A stretch of 64,000 nucleotides of DNA from Planctomycetota bacterium. Lineage in GTDB: Bacteria; Planctomycetota; UBA1135. How positions within the stretch are numbered: position 1 is the first letter of the stretch; every line of letters starts with the position of its first letter. The notes under the pieces were generated by a model. It ran no database searches and was not told the DNA's origin. It saw only the letters and a program-made list of their open reading frames with translations. Where the stretch lies: positions 91,682 through 155,681 of the forward strand of contig JAAESM010000002.1 of assembly GCA_024229395.1 (NCBI GenBank), in the 5' to 3' direction. Of this stretch, positions 36,108 through 44,897 are shown in pieces. The translations under genes and the position numbers were made by a program.

Positions 36108-37490
36108 CTATTCTCCAGCGGTAATCAGCATGCCCAGCAATGCTGGTGACAGGCCTGGGAGGTACCAACCGCGCGCGGCAGAAGGAGCGAGCTCGGCCGC
36201 ATCCGGCGAACCAGCCATGTATAGCGCAGGATGGTGATGCTGAATTGCTTCCAGCCAAGGGCCAGGAATGTTCGGCAAGCCGTGACCTTCACGCGCGCCG
36301 CACAGGATCAGCAGCGGGCCAGGGAAACTGGCGGGCGGTTCCGAATCAGGCTGGAAGATTGGCATGTCCCATTCCTGCAGATACTGAATCGCATCTGGAG
36401 TACTTGCCATGTTCAACGTGAGTGCCGGGCGCGAGTGAGTGCGGCCGGCGGCGCCACCAGGCAGTGGGCGCAGCAAGGTCTTTGAACCACCACCGAGGAT
36501 CAGCGGCTTTGGCGTTCCGGTCTCGCGATCCAGGGCCAGGCGCACCAACTTATCCAAACGGCCGACGGCTTCAAAAACGCGCTCTTGATCCAGGTCACCG
36601 CGGTCGGCGGCATCGCGCAATGTAATTGCCAAGGTGACCGGGTCGGCTGGGTCGAGCAGCAAGTCGACACCAGCGTGGATCGAGTCGACGGCCAGTTCTT
36701 CTTGTGGACCATCGCCGAAACCAGCCATGCTGATCGAATCGGTGACCACGACGCCGTCGTAATTCCAATCCTTGCGCAAGATATCCATCATGGTCTTGGA
36801 ACGGCTGGCCGGTAGGCCATCCGGATCGAGCAGCGGGTACTCGAGGTGGCCGACCATGATGCTCGGCATCAAGTTGAGCAGAGTCTGGAATGGCTCCATG
36901 TGGATCGCAGGATCATCGAAGCACACGGCCATTTCGGTGTGACTATCTTGACCGCAGTTGCCGTGACCCGGGAAGTGCTTGCCACAAGGCAGGCCGCCCG
37001 CATCGTTGATGCCGCGCATGAAAGCGCCAGCGCATTCGATCACCCGTTGCACTTCGCCACCAAAACTACGGTTGGCGATGATTGGTGAGCGAGTGGTGCC
37101 GGGCAGGGTCTGGTGCAGGTCAAGGACAGGTCCAAGGATCCAGCGCACACCAGCAGTGGCTGCTTCAGCGGCGGTGCGGTGACCGGCCGCGTATGCAGCA
37201 TCTTCACCGAGCAGGCCGAGTGCCCACGCATCCGGCAGTGGAGTCAGGCCTTCGAACTGTTGACCGGCTCCGCGCTCCAGGTCGGCGCAGAACAGGATGG
37301 GGTGGCCGGCTTGATCCTCGAGGGTGTCATGCAACCATTCCACGTCTTCCGCGTCGCCGCCAAAGATCATGAAGACGCGCGGGTCAAACTCGCGCAGACA
37401 ACGCAGGCCTTCGGCCAAGCCCTCTCCTTTATCAAGACGCAAAGTAGGGGCAACCAGGTAGTCAGTTGGGGCGTGGCTCACAGCCGGCAT
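36108..37490 (-). CDS. nagZ: Glycoside hydrolase family 3, NagZ-like beta-N-acetylhexosaminidase
   Basis: A 460-residue protein with an (alpha/beta) barrel of GH3. The motif KHFPGHGNCGQDSH at about residue 170 is the NagZ-type loop holding the His/Asp acid-base dyad, and VVTDSISM near residue 250 carries the nucleophile Asp. NagZ removes GlcNAc from muropeptides during wall recycling. A short C-terminal alpha/beta domain of about 120 residues is extra. No signal peptide is seen, so it should be cytoplasmic. The ATG at 37490 was chosen; the open frame runs on to 38492 only as antisense of the isoaspartyl peptidase. Confidence 0.88.
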   Translation of the reverse strand: MPAVSHAPTDYLVAPTLRLDKGEGLAEGLRCLREFDPRVFMIFGGDAEDVEWLHDTLEDQAGHPILFCADLERGAGQQFEGLTPLPDAWALGLLGEDAAYAAGHRTAAEAATAGVRWILGPVLDLHQTLPGTTRSPIIANRSFGGEVQRVIECAGAFMRGINDAGGLPCGKHFPGHGNCGQDSHTEMAVCFDDPAIHMEPFQTLLNLMPSIMVGHLEYPLLDPDGLPASRSKTMMDILRKDWNYDGVVVTDSISMAGFGDGPQEELAVDSIHAGVDLLLDPADPVTLAITLRDAADRGDLDQERVFEAVGRLDKLVRLALDRETGTPKPLILGGGSKTLLRPLPGGAAGRTHSRPALTLNMASTPDAIQYLQEWDMPIFQPDSEPPASFPGPLLILCGAREGHGLPNIPGPWLEAIQHHHPALYMAGSPDAAELAPSAARGWYLPGLSPALLGMLITAGE

Positions 37491-37544
37491 TTTAGACGAA
37501 GCGGGCCACCTACCCGAGGCTTCCGGCGCACGTAAAATCGCCGA

Positions 37545-38420
37545 ATGGCTTCTCCACTTGTCCTGGTTCACGGCGGCGCTGGGTCGATCCCGCCCGCATC
37601 GCAGTATGCTCACGCGAATGGCTGCCAGTTGGCCGCAGAAGTGGGCGGCGCGGTGCTTCAGGCCGGCGGGTCTTCGGTGGATGCTGCCTGTGCAGCCGTT
37701 GAAGTCCTCGAAGACAACCCGATCTACAACGCCGGGCGCGGTTGTGCCCTCACCCGCGAAGGCCGAGTGTCGCTCGATGCAGCTGTCATGTGTGGAAAAT
37801 CGCGTAATGCCGCCGGTTTGGCCGCGCTCGACGCCTTCCCGCACCCGATCCAGATTGCCAGAGCCATGCTCGAGGAGCCCGAAGTGTTGCTGGTCGGCCA
37901 CCCAGCCTCGGAGTGGGCCTCCAGTCGCGGCTTCCGACGTGTCCCTGAGAATGAACTCACTACCGAGGCCGCTCGTATCCAGTGGCACAAGGTAGTTGAG
38001 GAAGGTGCCGACTCCAACTTCGCTGGCGGCACGGTAGGTGCCGTGGTGCGTGACAAGGATGGCTTTCTTGCCGCGGCTACTTCCACTGGCGGCACCATGG
38101 GCAAGAAGCCCGGCCGCGTTGGCGATTCGCCGTTGATCGGTGCCGGTACCTATGCCGATAGCAAATGCGCCGTCAGTGCCACTGGCCATGGCGAGGCCTT
38201 CATGCGCGCGGTCTTCGGTGCTCGCGTTGCCGATGCAATCCGTTTCGGCGAGGATCCCGCCGCTGCCTTGGAGCGGAGCTTGATTCGCACTCGCGATTTC
38301 TTCGGCGGTATCGGTGGAGCGATTCTGGTCACTCCCGATAGTGGACCGCAACAGTTCTGGACCACGCCTGGCATGTCCCATGGCTGGTGGTCCCCGGAAG
38401 GATCCGGCTGCGGGATTTAA
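37545..38420 (+). CDS. Isoaspartyl peptidase / L-asparaginase (Ntn hydrolase)
   Basis: A 291-residue plant-type asparaginase. It begins with VLVHGGAGSIPP and cleaves itself before Thr163 in GGTVGAVV, which becomes the N-terminal nucleophile of the beta subunit. DSPLIGAGTYAD and SATGHGE are the other active-site segments. The family removes isoaspartyl residues from damaged peptides and hydrolyses L-asparagine. It is divergent from nagZ (54 nt), which suggests muropeptide or peptide recycling. Length is slightly short but complete. Confidence 0.93.
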   Translation: MASPLVLVHGGAGSIPPASQYAHANGCQLAAEVGGAVLQAGGSSVDAACAAVEVLEDNPIYNAGRGCALTREGRVSLDAAVMCGKSRNAAGLAALDAFPHPIQIARAMLEEPEVLLVGHPASEWASSRGFRRVPENELTTEAARIQWHKVVEEGADSNFAGGTVGAVVRDKDGFLAAATSTGGTMGKKPGRVGDSPLIGAGTYADSKCAVSATGHGEAFMRAVFGARVADAIRFGEDPAAALERSLIRTRDFFGGIGGAILVTPDSGPQQFWTTPGMSHGWWSPEGSGCGI

Positions 38421-38467
38421 TTTGAGCGAGTCGTTTTGATCCCAATCATGTTGACCCGAGCTAGCCG

Positions 38468-39301
38468 TTGAGTTCCAACGCACGAATCTCACCAGGCACC
38501 TGGTGGATGATCGCGGCGGCCTGTTCCTTCGCGTTGATGGCGGCGTGTTCGAAGATGATGCCGGAGCTTCCTAGCTTCGAGAAGGTCTTCGTGCGCAGCG
38601 TGATTTCGGTCGTGCTGACCTTGGGCATGATTCGCAGTGCCGGCAACTGGACTCCGCCAAAGCGCATGAACGTTTTGTTCTGGCGCGCGGTATTTGGATT
38701 CATCGGCTTGAGTTGTTACTTCGAAGCCATCGATCGCATACCTCTCGGTACCGCAGTCACGGTCTACAACATGACGCCGCTATTCGCTGCAGTGGTGGGT
38801 CTGTTGTTTTTGCGCGAAGGTTTGAAGATGCTACAAGCGGTTTCGTTGATGGTCGGCTTGGGCGGCGTTGCCTTGATCAAAGGCTTCACGCCGGAGCTGA
38901 CTTGGGATGGCGTGCTGTTCGCATTGGGAACAGCCTTCTTCTCGGCATTGGCTTACAGCCTAGTGCGTGTCTTGAATCGCACCGAACATTCGTTGACCAT
39001 CGTGCTGGCCTTCCCGTTGGTCTCGATCCCGTTGTCGTTGATCGCCGGCGCGCATGAATTCATTTGGCCGCAAGGAATGGCGTGGCTGTGGTTGTTGGGC
39101 TTGGGTCTTGCCACGCAGAGTGGGCAAGTTTGTTTGACCCATGCGCTGAAATATCACACTGCTTCGCGCGCCACGCAGATTGGTTTCGTCGGCGTGATCT
39201 TCGCCATGCTGCTCGGCAGTTTCATGGGCGACGGCCTACCTGGTTGGGCGCAGGTGTTAGGTGCGGGCTTGGTGTTCTTGAGTTTGCGGCTCGGGCGATA
39301 A
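38468..39301 (+). CDS. EamA/DMT-family permease
   Basis: A 277-residue inner-membrane protein with ten predicted helices in two EamA repeats (about residues 10-135 and 145-275). The end-of-repeat motifs (FGFIGLSCYFEAIDRIPLGT and ALKYHTASRATQIGFVGVIF) are typical of drug/metabolite exporters. The start is TTG at 38468 with a weak Shine-Dalgarno. It follows the isoaspartyl peptidase by 47 nt. The substrate is unknown. Confidence 0.87.
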   Translation: MSSNARISPGTWWMIAAACSFALMAACSKMMPELPSFEKVFVRSVISVVLTLGMIRSAGNWTPPKRMNVLFWRAVFGFIGLSCYFEAIDRIPLGTAVTVYNMTPLFAAVVGLLFLREGLKMLQAVSLMVGLGGVALIKGFTPELTWDGVLFALGTAFFSALAYSLVRVLNRTEHSLTIVLAFPLVSIPLSLIAGAHEFIWPQGMAWLWLLGLGLATQSGQVCLTHALKYHTASRATQIGFVGVIFAMLLGSFMGDGLPGWAQVLGAGLVFLSLRLGR

Positions 39302-39520
39302 GAAAACGAGCCCTCCTGTGAAGGAAGGCTCGCCGTCCTGGCTCTCTTGCTCAGGGACTAAAAAGGCAGCTAGCGTAAAAAGCTTGCCATTCTCAGGATG
39401 CTGGAAGTTTTTGACTCCTTTCTCCTCAAAACTCTTGATCAACTCAAGAATCATGGGGCCTATTTCCGCAAGATTTTCAGGAGATAAGCGGTGTAGGCTT
39501 CGGGTCCAAAAAAATTTCAT
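39257..39520 (-). CDS. Small unknown protein paired with an HTH regulator
   Basis: An 87-residue protein. An AGGAA Shine-Dalgarno lies 5-6 nt before its ATG, and it starts 24 nt after the HTH gene on the same strand. The first part is helical (NLAEIGPMILELIKSFEEKG) and the middle beta-like (GKLFTLAAFLV). It may be the effector or partner of the regulator. The reading frame overlaps the convergent permease by 45 nt and runs past a terminator-like hairpin, so its 3' end is uncertain. Confidence 0.6.
   Translation of the reverse strand: MKFFWTRSLHRLSPENLAEIGPMILELIKSFEEKGVKNFQHPENGKLFTLAAFLVPEQESQDGEPSFTGGLVFLSPEPQTQEHQART
39303..39332 (-). terminator. Terminator-like hairpin inside the end of the small gene
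   Basis: CGAGCC-C-TCCT and AGGA-A-GGCTCG form a stem with one mismatch and a GTGA loop. On the minus strand it is followed by TTTTCTTAT. It lies about 45 nt before the apparent stop codon of the small ORF, so it may truncate that transcript. Confidence 0.6.
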
Positions 39521-39544
39521 TCTTCCTAATGTCGTCGGAACGAA

Positions 39545-39904
39545 TCACTGTCGGATCTGCATAACCACTCTGGACCGGCGGATTAGGTTACGCAAAATGC
39601 AACCGGCCATATCTCCAAGAGCCTTATTCCATTCTGGCGTGTTGGTGTTGCGGTCGAATAAGAAGTTGACCGCGACGGTTTGATACTTGTCCCCATCCTC
39701 GGTTTCCGCCTTTTCAATCAAGCCGGCCTTCAGCAAGATCTTGAAGTGATGGTAAATCGCGGTCCGCTGCATTCCCATACCTGTGGCCAACTCGCGAGCG
39801 CTCAACGGTCCATGGGTAAGAAGCCAATCCACAATCAGCAGTCGAATATGCGACTCAAAGGCCTTCAGCTGAGGGAGGGTATTGATGAAATGCTTCTCTT
39901 TCAT
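39545..39904 (-). CDS. Winged-helix transcriptional regulator (ArsR-like)
   Basis: A 119-residue DNA-binding protein. The helix-turn-helix runs through LSARELATGMGMQRTAIYHHFKILLKAGL (quoted in parts: LSARELATGM, RTAIYHHFKIL), typical of ArsR/HTH_20 domains, followed by a wing (ETEDGDKYQTVAVN). A C-terminal helix of about 40 residues, which may dimerise, has one cysteine, so metal sensing by a Cys pair is not supported. It is divergent from the esterase-SGNH gene with a 56-nt shared promoter gap that includes a C7 tract. Confidence 0.88.
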   Translation of the reverse strand: MKEKHFINTLPQLKAFESHIRLLIVDWLLTHGPLSARELATGMGMQRTAIYHHFKILLKAGLIEKAETEDGDKYQTVAVNFLFDRNTNTPEWNKALGDMAGCILRNLIRRSRVVMQIRQ

Positions 39905-39960
39905 GGCGCGAGCGCAGTCTACTCTGTCCCCCCCGTATCGGAAAAGTTACACTCAGCAGC

Positions 39961-41400
39961 ATGCACCGTTTGCTCTCACTTTCTGTAGCTAGCTCCCTTG
40001 CCGCTGTTCTGTACACATCCTCAGTCATGTGCCAGCAACCGAAATTTCAAGAGGGAGCGGTTGGAATTGATGATGCCGACTTTCCCTATCAGCTATTGGT
40101 GCCCGCTGAGTTGGAAGAGGGCAAGAGCTATCCATTGGTTCTTTTCCTCCATGGCGCTGGTGAACGCGGCAACGACAACAAGGCGCAGATCCGACACTTT
40201 CCGGAACGCATGAAGAAGTTGCAGGAAGAGAATGGTGAACCATGTTTCGTGTTGGCGCCGCAATGCCCCAAAGGTGTCTGGTGGACTGGCCAACGTAACC
40301 GCGGTTCTTCCGGCGTTGGCATTGCGGCTCCGATTCCATCGATGCGCGCGGCGATTGCCTCTTTGGCTGAGGTGGTGCGCGCACATCCGATCGACTGCGA
40401 TCGTTTGGCGCTGACCGGTCTATCGATGGGGGGCTATGGTTCCTGGAGTCTGGCTTCGCGTTATCCATCCTGGTTCAGCGCAGTCGTGCCGATCTGTGGC
40501 GGCGGGGAAGACAGTAGCGTCGCGCGTTTGGCCGGCTTGCCTCTTCAGGTTTGGCATGGTGATGCGGATACCGCAGTGCCCACTGATCAATCACGGCGCA
40601 TGGTGAAGGCACTGAACAAGTTGAAGATTCCCGTCGACTACCACGAGTTGAAAGGTGTTGGGCATAACTCTTGGTCAGCGGCTTATGGTGATGCCAGTTG
40701 TATGGAACTGTTGTTCGAGAAGAAGCGCAATCCAGTAGCAATGCAGAAAGCCACCGCTTCTGTATTAGCAAATGCGATCGGAAGGGAGGAGCGCATTGCG
40801 TTCTTGGGTGACTCGATCACGCAAGCCGGCGATCGTGAAAACGGCTATGTGGATTTGATTCGCAAGGGCATTGCTGAGTTGCGTCCGGATGCAGTCATCA
40901 TTCCAGCCGGCATCAGTGGCCATAAGGTTCCTGATTTGCTTAAGCGTTACAAGAAAGATGTCTTGGACAGGAAGCCGACGATGGTTTTTATCTACATTGG
41001 CATCAACGATGTTTGGCATTCACAGAATGGCCGCGGCACGTCGATCGAAGACTATGAGGCTGGTTTGCGCACGCTAGTTCAGGAGTTCCGCGCTGCCGGT
41101 GCACAAGTGGTGTTGGCTACACCGAGCGTGATCGGTGAGAAACCGCAGGGCGAGAATGAGCTCGACAAGATGCTCGATCAATACGCTGCAGTCTCGCGCA
41201 ATGTCGCGGCCACGGAGGGCGCGATCCTCTGCGATCTGCGTCAGGCATTCCTGGATCACTTGATGATCTTCAACCCCAAGGACAAGTCCAAAGGCATCCT
41301 CACTGGCGACGGCGTCCACTTGAATGCCGAAGGCAACCTGTTCGTGGCGTCGGAGGCAGCACGTGCGTTGTTCCAGGCGACGAACATGAGCAGTGAATAA
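39961..41400 (+). CDS. Secreted fusion of alpha/beta-hydrolase and SGNH/GDSL hydrolase
   Basis: A 479-residue protein with a signal peptide ending near SVMCQ. Residues about 30-265 form an alpha/beta-hydrolase of the predicted peptidase/phospholipase type (LFLHGAGERG oxyanion region, nucleophile in GLSMGGYG, HGDADTAVP acid, VGHNSW histidine). Residues about 275-475 form an SGNH hydrolase (FLGDSITQAG block I, IYIGINDVW block III, DGVHLNAEG block V). Both catalytic sets look intact. Together they could remove acyl or aryl esters and acetyl groups from polysaccharide. Its end overlaps the DUF2809 gene by 8 nt. Confidence 0.9.
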   Translation: MHRLLSLSVASSLAAVLYTSSVMCQQPKFQEGAVGIDDADFPYQLLVPAELEEGKSYPLVLFLHGAGERGNDNKAQIRHFPERMKKLQEENGEPCFVLAPQCPKGVWWTGQRNRGSSGVGIAAPIPSMRAAIASLAEVVRAHPIDCDRLALTGLSMGGYGSWSLASRYPSWFSAVVPICGGGEDSSVARLAGLPLQVWHGDADTAVPTDQSRRMVKALNKLKIPVDYHELKGVGHNSWSAAYGDASCMELLFEKKRNPVAMQKATASVLANAIGREERIAFLGDSITQAGDRENGYVDLIRKGIAELRPDAVIIPAGISGHKVPDLLKRYKKDVLDRKPTMVFIYIGINDVWHSQNGRGTSIEDYEAGLRTLVQEFRAAGAQVVLATPSVIGEKPQGENELDKMLDQYAAVSRNVAATEGAILCDLRQAFLDHLMIFNPKDKSKGILTGDGVHLNAEGNLFVASEAARALFQATNMSSE

Positions 41401-41809
41401 TTCGCGTTTGAAGTTCGCGCTGTGCCTTTTGCTCACAGTCCTACTCGGAGTGGGCACTTTCCTGCTTCGCGGCACCGCGATGGATGGCATTGCTGACTTT
41501 GTTGGCGGCGCGCTGTATGTGATTGCGTTGATCTTCTTCATCCTCACGTTGGCCCCGAGGCTTGCGGAGTCTCCACTACGCATCTGCACCATCGCCTTCC
41601 TAATCACCTGCGCGATCGAGTGCCTTCAACTCTGGCATCCATCCTTCCTCGAATCCATCCGCGCCACATTGCCCGGACGACTGATCCTTGGAAACACCTT
41701 CAGTTGGATCGACTTCCCCGCCTACTTTGTCGGAGCCTTGGTGAGTTTACCCGCAGTCACTCTCGTTGGCGGGGGGCTTCGCTTGCGGCGCGACTCTGGT
41801 GTGGCGTAG
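41393..41809 (+). CDS. DUF2809-like small membrane protein
   Basis: A 138-residue integral membrane protein with four hydrophobic helices and a GTG start. FLLRGTAMDGIADFVGGALY, the IECLQLWHPSFLE turn and the LGNTFSWIDFPAYFVG helix follow the DUF2809 (PF10990) pattern. Function of the family is unknown. It overlaps the fused hydrolase upstream by 8 nt and is presumably co-expressed with it. Confidence 0.8.
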   Translation: MNNSRLKFALCLLLTVLLGVGTFLLRGTAMDGIADFVGGALYVIALIFFILTLAPRLAESPLRICTIAFLITCAIECLQLWHPSFLESIRATLPGRLILGNTFSWIDFPAYFVGALVSLPAVTLVGGGLRLRRDSGVA

Positions 41810-41891
41810 CCGCCCTGTCGGAGCGCTTGCAAGCTGTGGCCCCAAGCCCAAGCGAGAGCAGCTACCAATAACTAGCAACCCAAATACCAGA

Positions 41892-42626
41892 TCACCCAGT
41901 CACTAAGATCAACAAACCACTCAACGCCATCATCCAAACCACAGCAGTCCGGAATCGCTTTTCACCAATCCGCGCCAGCCAACGTCGGCCGACCATATTG
42001 CCGAACACCGACCCAACACCCATCGCCACGCCGAATCCGAGCAGGCGCCAATCGAGCACGCCAAAGCTCACATAAGTCCCGACCTTCGTAAGGTGCATCA
42101 AGAAGGCATTAAACGCTTTGGTTGCGATCATCTCCTTGCGATGCACTTGCAGGTTCAGATAGAACGGATTCAACACCGGACCGACACCGCCGACCAAACC
42201 AGAACCCGTCGCAACTAAAAATCCGATTGGCGCCATCATCGGAATCGTGGTCTTGAAAGCTGCCTTCTTGCGGCCCCAGCGATATTGCAGCACCGTGCTC
42301 ATCAGGAATAGACCGATCAACCAACGCAACGCTTGTGGGCTGTCTTCCGATGTGACAATCGTTGCGAATAAACGCGCGCCCAAGAAGGCGCCGATCAGCG
42401 CGCCGGGTAGATACCAACGCGTGATATCCCAACGAATGCGCGGGAACATCATCACGATGCGCGATAGTCCGCTGCTCATGGTGCAGACCGTCACCACCGG
42501 TGCAACCGCTTGAGCGCCGAGTGCCCAGGTCACTACCGGAATCAGAATCAACGCTGCACCGCCGGCCGTCAGCATGCCAAGCGCGAAGCAGGCGGCCGCT
42601 GCAAGGGCGAGCAGCAGGTGCAGCAT
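41892..42626 (-). CDS. TauE/SafE-family permease
   Basis: A 244-residue membrane protein of the sulfite/organosulfonate exporter family with about seven to eight helices. GGAALILIPVVTWALG and its repeat SGLVGGVGPVLNPFYL carry the G-x-G-P pattern of both halves. The substrate may be a sulfur compound; the cysteine dioxygenase 26 kb away is the only other sulfur gene seen. It is 22 nt after the stop of mltA on the same strand. Confidence 0.87.
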   Translation of the reverse strand: MLHLLLALAAAACFALGMLTAGGAALILIPVVTWALGAQAVAPVVTVCTMSSGLSRIVMMFPRIRWDITRWYLPGALIGAFLGARLFATIVTSEDSPQALRWLIGLFLMSTVLQYRWGRKKAAFKTTIPMMAPIGFLVATGSGLVGGVGPVLNPFYLNLQVHRKEMIATKAFNAFLMHLTKVGTYVSFGVLDWRLLGFGVAMGVGSVFGNMVGRRWLARIGEKRFRTAVVWMMALSGLLILVTG

Positions 42627-42648
42627 GAGGAACTAACTCAGAGACTTC

Positions 42649-43845
42649 TTAGTACTTCAGGAACAAGTAGTACATGCGGCCACGTGAACTGACGTGACCC
42701 GCGCGAGCCATGGCGGCGTCGCCAAGACCCATGAAGACGTCGCAGCGACCGGCCGAACGAATCGCGCCACCGCGGTCTTGGTCCAGCGCGAAGAAACGTG
42801 TTGGGCGTTGCACCAGCTGACCATTCGGATCGAAATCAGGTAGGCGCGTTTCGACGTAGACGAGAGCTGCGCGTGGGAACACATCCTTGTCGGTGGCGAT
42901 CGAGTGCATGGCGGTCACCGGCTGGCCGAGGCAACCATAAGGGCCACCGGCGCTCTCCTGGAAGAACACGAAACTCTCATTCATTGGGATCACGCGATCG
43001 ATCTCCGATGGGTTGTTGTCGAAGTAAGCGCGCAGGGTTGGCTGCGACAACTTCGAGGCCTCGATCTTGCCTTCCTCGATCAGAATCTTGCCGATGCTGG
43101 TGTATTCATGACCGTTCTTGCCGTGGTAGCCGATCTCGAACAGTTCATTATTGGGTAGGCGAATCACTGCACTACCTTGAACCTGCGCGGTGAAGGCGTC
43201 GTAAGGGTGGGCGAGCCAAACCAACTCAAGGCCATCCAAATGATGGTTGTCGCGTAACTCGGCCGCGGTGTAGTAAGGAACCACGCCGCCGTCGGAAGTC
43301 ATGCGGCCAAGAATCTGACCATCGGTTGGGTCGGTAACAAGGTCATCGGGGCGGCTATACAGCGGGAATTGATATTCGCCGCCTTGCTCGAGGGAGCCAT
43401 CCAGGATTGGCGTGCCGTAGCCAGTGAAGAAGACGTCGCCAGTCGAGCTGCGGCCGCGCGCAATCCAAACGTCGAACTCGTCGTTGAGTGTGGCGAGCAT
43501 GTTCTCGGCGCTGGTGGCGGTTTCAAGTACCTCGCCGAAGCGGGTCACCGAGCGCACCATGCGGTCGTGGGTGATTTCATCGTGCGGGCCGGCTGGGAAG
43601 AAACCCTTTGAGGATGGCTTGCCAAGGTAGGCCAAGCTGGCGCGGGTGGCCTCGATCAGCTCCTCGCGCTGCTGCCAGCCGATCGAGAAATCAGGCCACG
43701 GCTGGTCGTAGGGCAGGCGCTCGATGCCATATTGGCCATCCGCGAGCTCATAGTCATAGGCAGTGAGGCCTTCGGGTTGGACCTCCGGCTGAGCGCAAGA
43801 AGCGGCGAACAAAAGCGGGGCAAGAACAAGGTGACGGCGCGGCAT
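42649..43845 (-). CDS. mltA: Membrane-bound lytic murein transglycosylase A
   Basis: A 398-residue lipoprotein that cleaves peptidoglycan glycan strands to 1,6-anhydro-muropeptides. The signal sequence has a lipobox-like FAASC (Cys17). The MltA domain motifs are visible: GYGTPILDGS-type FTGY start, LVWLAHPYDAFTAQVQGSA near the middle, and the C-terminal 3D domain with the aspartates in ALDQDRGGAIRSAGRCDVFMG (read as LDQDRGGAI and GRCDVFMG). The ATG at 43845 was chosen; a longer frame is antisense to the neighbouring esterase. Confidence 0.93.
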   Translation of the reverse strand: MPRRHLVLAPLLFAASCAQPEVQPEGLTAYDYELADGQYGIERLPYDQPWPDFSIGWQQREELIEATRASLAYLGKPSSKGFFPAGPHDEITHDRMVRSVTRFGEVLETATSAENMLATLNDEFDVWIARGRSSTGDVFFTGYGTPILDGSLEQGGEYQFPLYSRPDDLVTDPTDGQILGRMTSDGGVVPYYTAAELRDNHHLDGLELVWLAHPYDAFTAQVQGSAVIRLPNNELFEIGYHGKNGHEYTSIGKILIEEGKIEASKLSQPTLRAYFDNNPSEIDRVIPMNESFVFFQESAGGPYGCLGQPVTAMHSIATDKDVFPRAALVYVETRLPDFDPNGQLVQRPTRFFALDQDRGGAIRSAGRCDVFMGLGDAAMARAGHVSSRGRMYYLFLKY

Positions 43846-43869
43846 AGGCACAGCGTATCCTGTGGGCTC

Positions 43870-44886
43870 ATGCTTTTCGAATACCGACGTGAACTTACCG
43901 GCGGCGCGGTCCTGACCACGCTCGATGTGGACTCGGAGTTGCTGCGCGGCAATGCGCTGGGCGATCCATCCAAGCGCAGTCAGCCGGTGCTGCTGCCGCC
44001 GGGGGACACCTCTGGTCTTCCAATCGTTGCCGTGCTGGTCGGATACACCGGCTTCAACCACAAGGTGCTCAATAAGGGCTCGATGTGGGGCGAGAACGTG
44101 CCAGAACGAATTGCTCGTGGCATGGCGAGTGGTGCCCTCCCGCCCGCGGTGTTCGTTTGGCCGGCGGCGGAAACAAAGCTCGGCGGCAGTCAGTATGTAG
44201 ATAGTGCAGGTACTGGAAAGTATCAGTCCTATGTGTTGGACGAGGTCATCCCAGCCGTGGAGCAGCATTTTGAATGCGGCGGCGACGGCAAGCGCGTGGT
44301 GGTCGGTAAATCCAGCGGCGGCTTCGGCGCCTTGAGTCTGGCCATGCGCCGCCCCGGATATTTCTCAGCACTCGGCTCCCACGCCGGCGACATGGGTTTC
44401 GATATGAGTCACTTTCGCGGTTTCGCCGACGCCCTGAACTGCTGGGCAAAGTACGGCGGCCCCGAGGAGTTCGTGAAGGCGCTGCCGGAACTCGAAAACT
44501 TTGGGCATATGGAGCATGCAGGGATTGAGGGAATTGCCATGGCCTCGTGTTACTCGCCGAACCCAAGTGCGCCGCTTGGTGTAGACCTGCCAATCGACCC
44601 TTCAACCGGCGAGATCCGCCACGATGTCTTTGATGGTTGGTTGCAGTACGATCCACTGCGCATGGTCGAGCAGCCGGAGTTCGCCCAAGGACTACGTGAC
44701 CTGAAGTTACTCTACCTAGACGCCGGCGAGACCGATGAGTTCGCCCTGCAATGGGGGCTCAAGCGCTTGCAGGTGAAACTCACCGAGCTTGATATTCCAG
44801 CGCATATTGAGTTCTGCAAAGGCGGGCACTTCACGCTCGATAGTCGCTACGAGGTCAGCCTGCCGAAATTACTCAGCGCGATTTAG
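43870..44886 (+). CDS. Esterase (enterochelin esterase/D-like family)
   Basis: A 338-residue alpha/beta-hydrolase of the putative esterase family (PF00756). The nucleophile lies in VGKSSGGFGAL, with a downstream aspartate region LYLDAGETDEF and the histidine in CKGGHFTLDSR. No signal peptide is seen from the ATG at 43870; a longer frame from 43732 is antisense to mltA. The substrate is unknown, with carbohydrate esters and siderophore esters as family options. It is divergent from mltA (24 nt). Confidence 0.88.
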   Translation: MLFEYRRELTGGAVLTTLDVDSELLRGNALGDPSKRSQPVLLPPGDTSGLPIVAVLVGYTGFNHKVLNKGSMWGENVPERIARGMASGALPPAVFVWPAAETKLGGSQYVDSAGTGKYQSYVLDEVIPAVEQHFECGGDGKRVVVGKSSGGFGALSLAMRRPGYFSALGSHAGDMGFDMSHFRGFADALNCWAKYGGPEEFVKALPELENFGHMEHAGIEGIAMASCYSPNPSAPLGVDLPIDPSTGEIRHDVFDGWLQYDPLRMVEQPEFAQGLRDLKLLYLDAGETDEFALQWGLKRLQVKLTELDIPAHIEFCKGGHFTLDSRYEVSLPKLLSAI

Positions 44887-44897
44887 GTCGAAAAAAT

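Noticed and set aside
37491-38492. N-terminal extension of the NagZ-like frame
   Set aside because: The extension is antisense to the isoaspartyl peptidase and does not look like protein; the GH3 domain starts after ATG 37490.
43846-44268. N-terminal extension of the MltA frame
   Set aside because: It is antisense to the esterase; the lipoprotein signal starts at ATG 43845.
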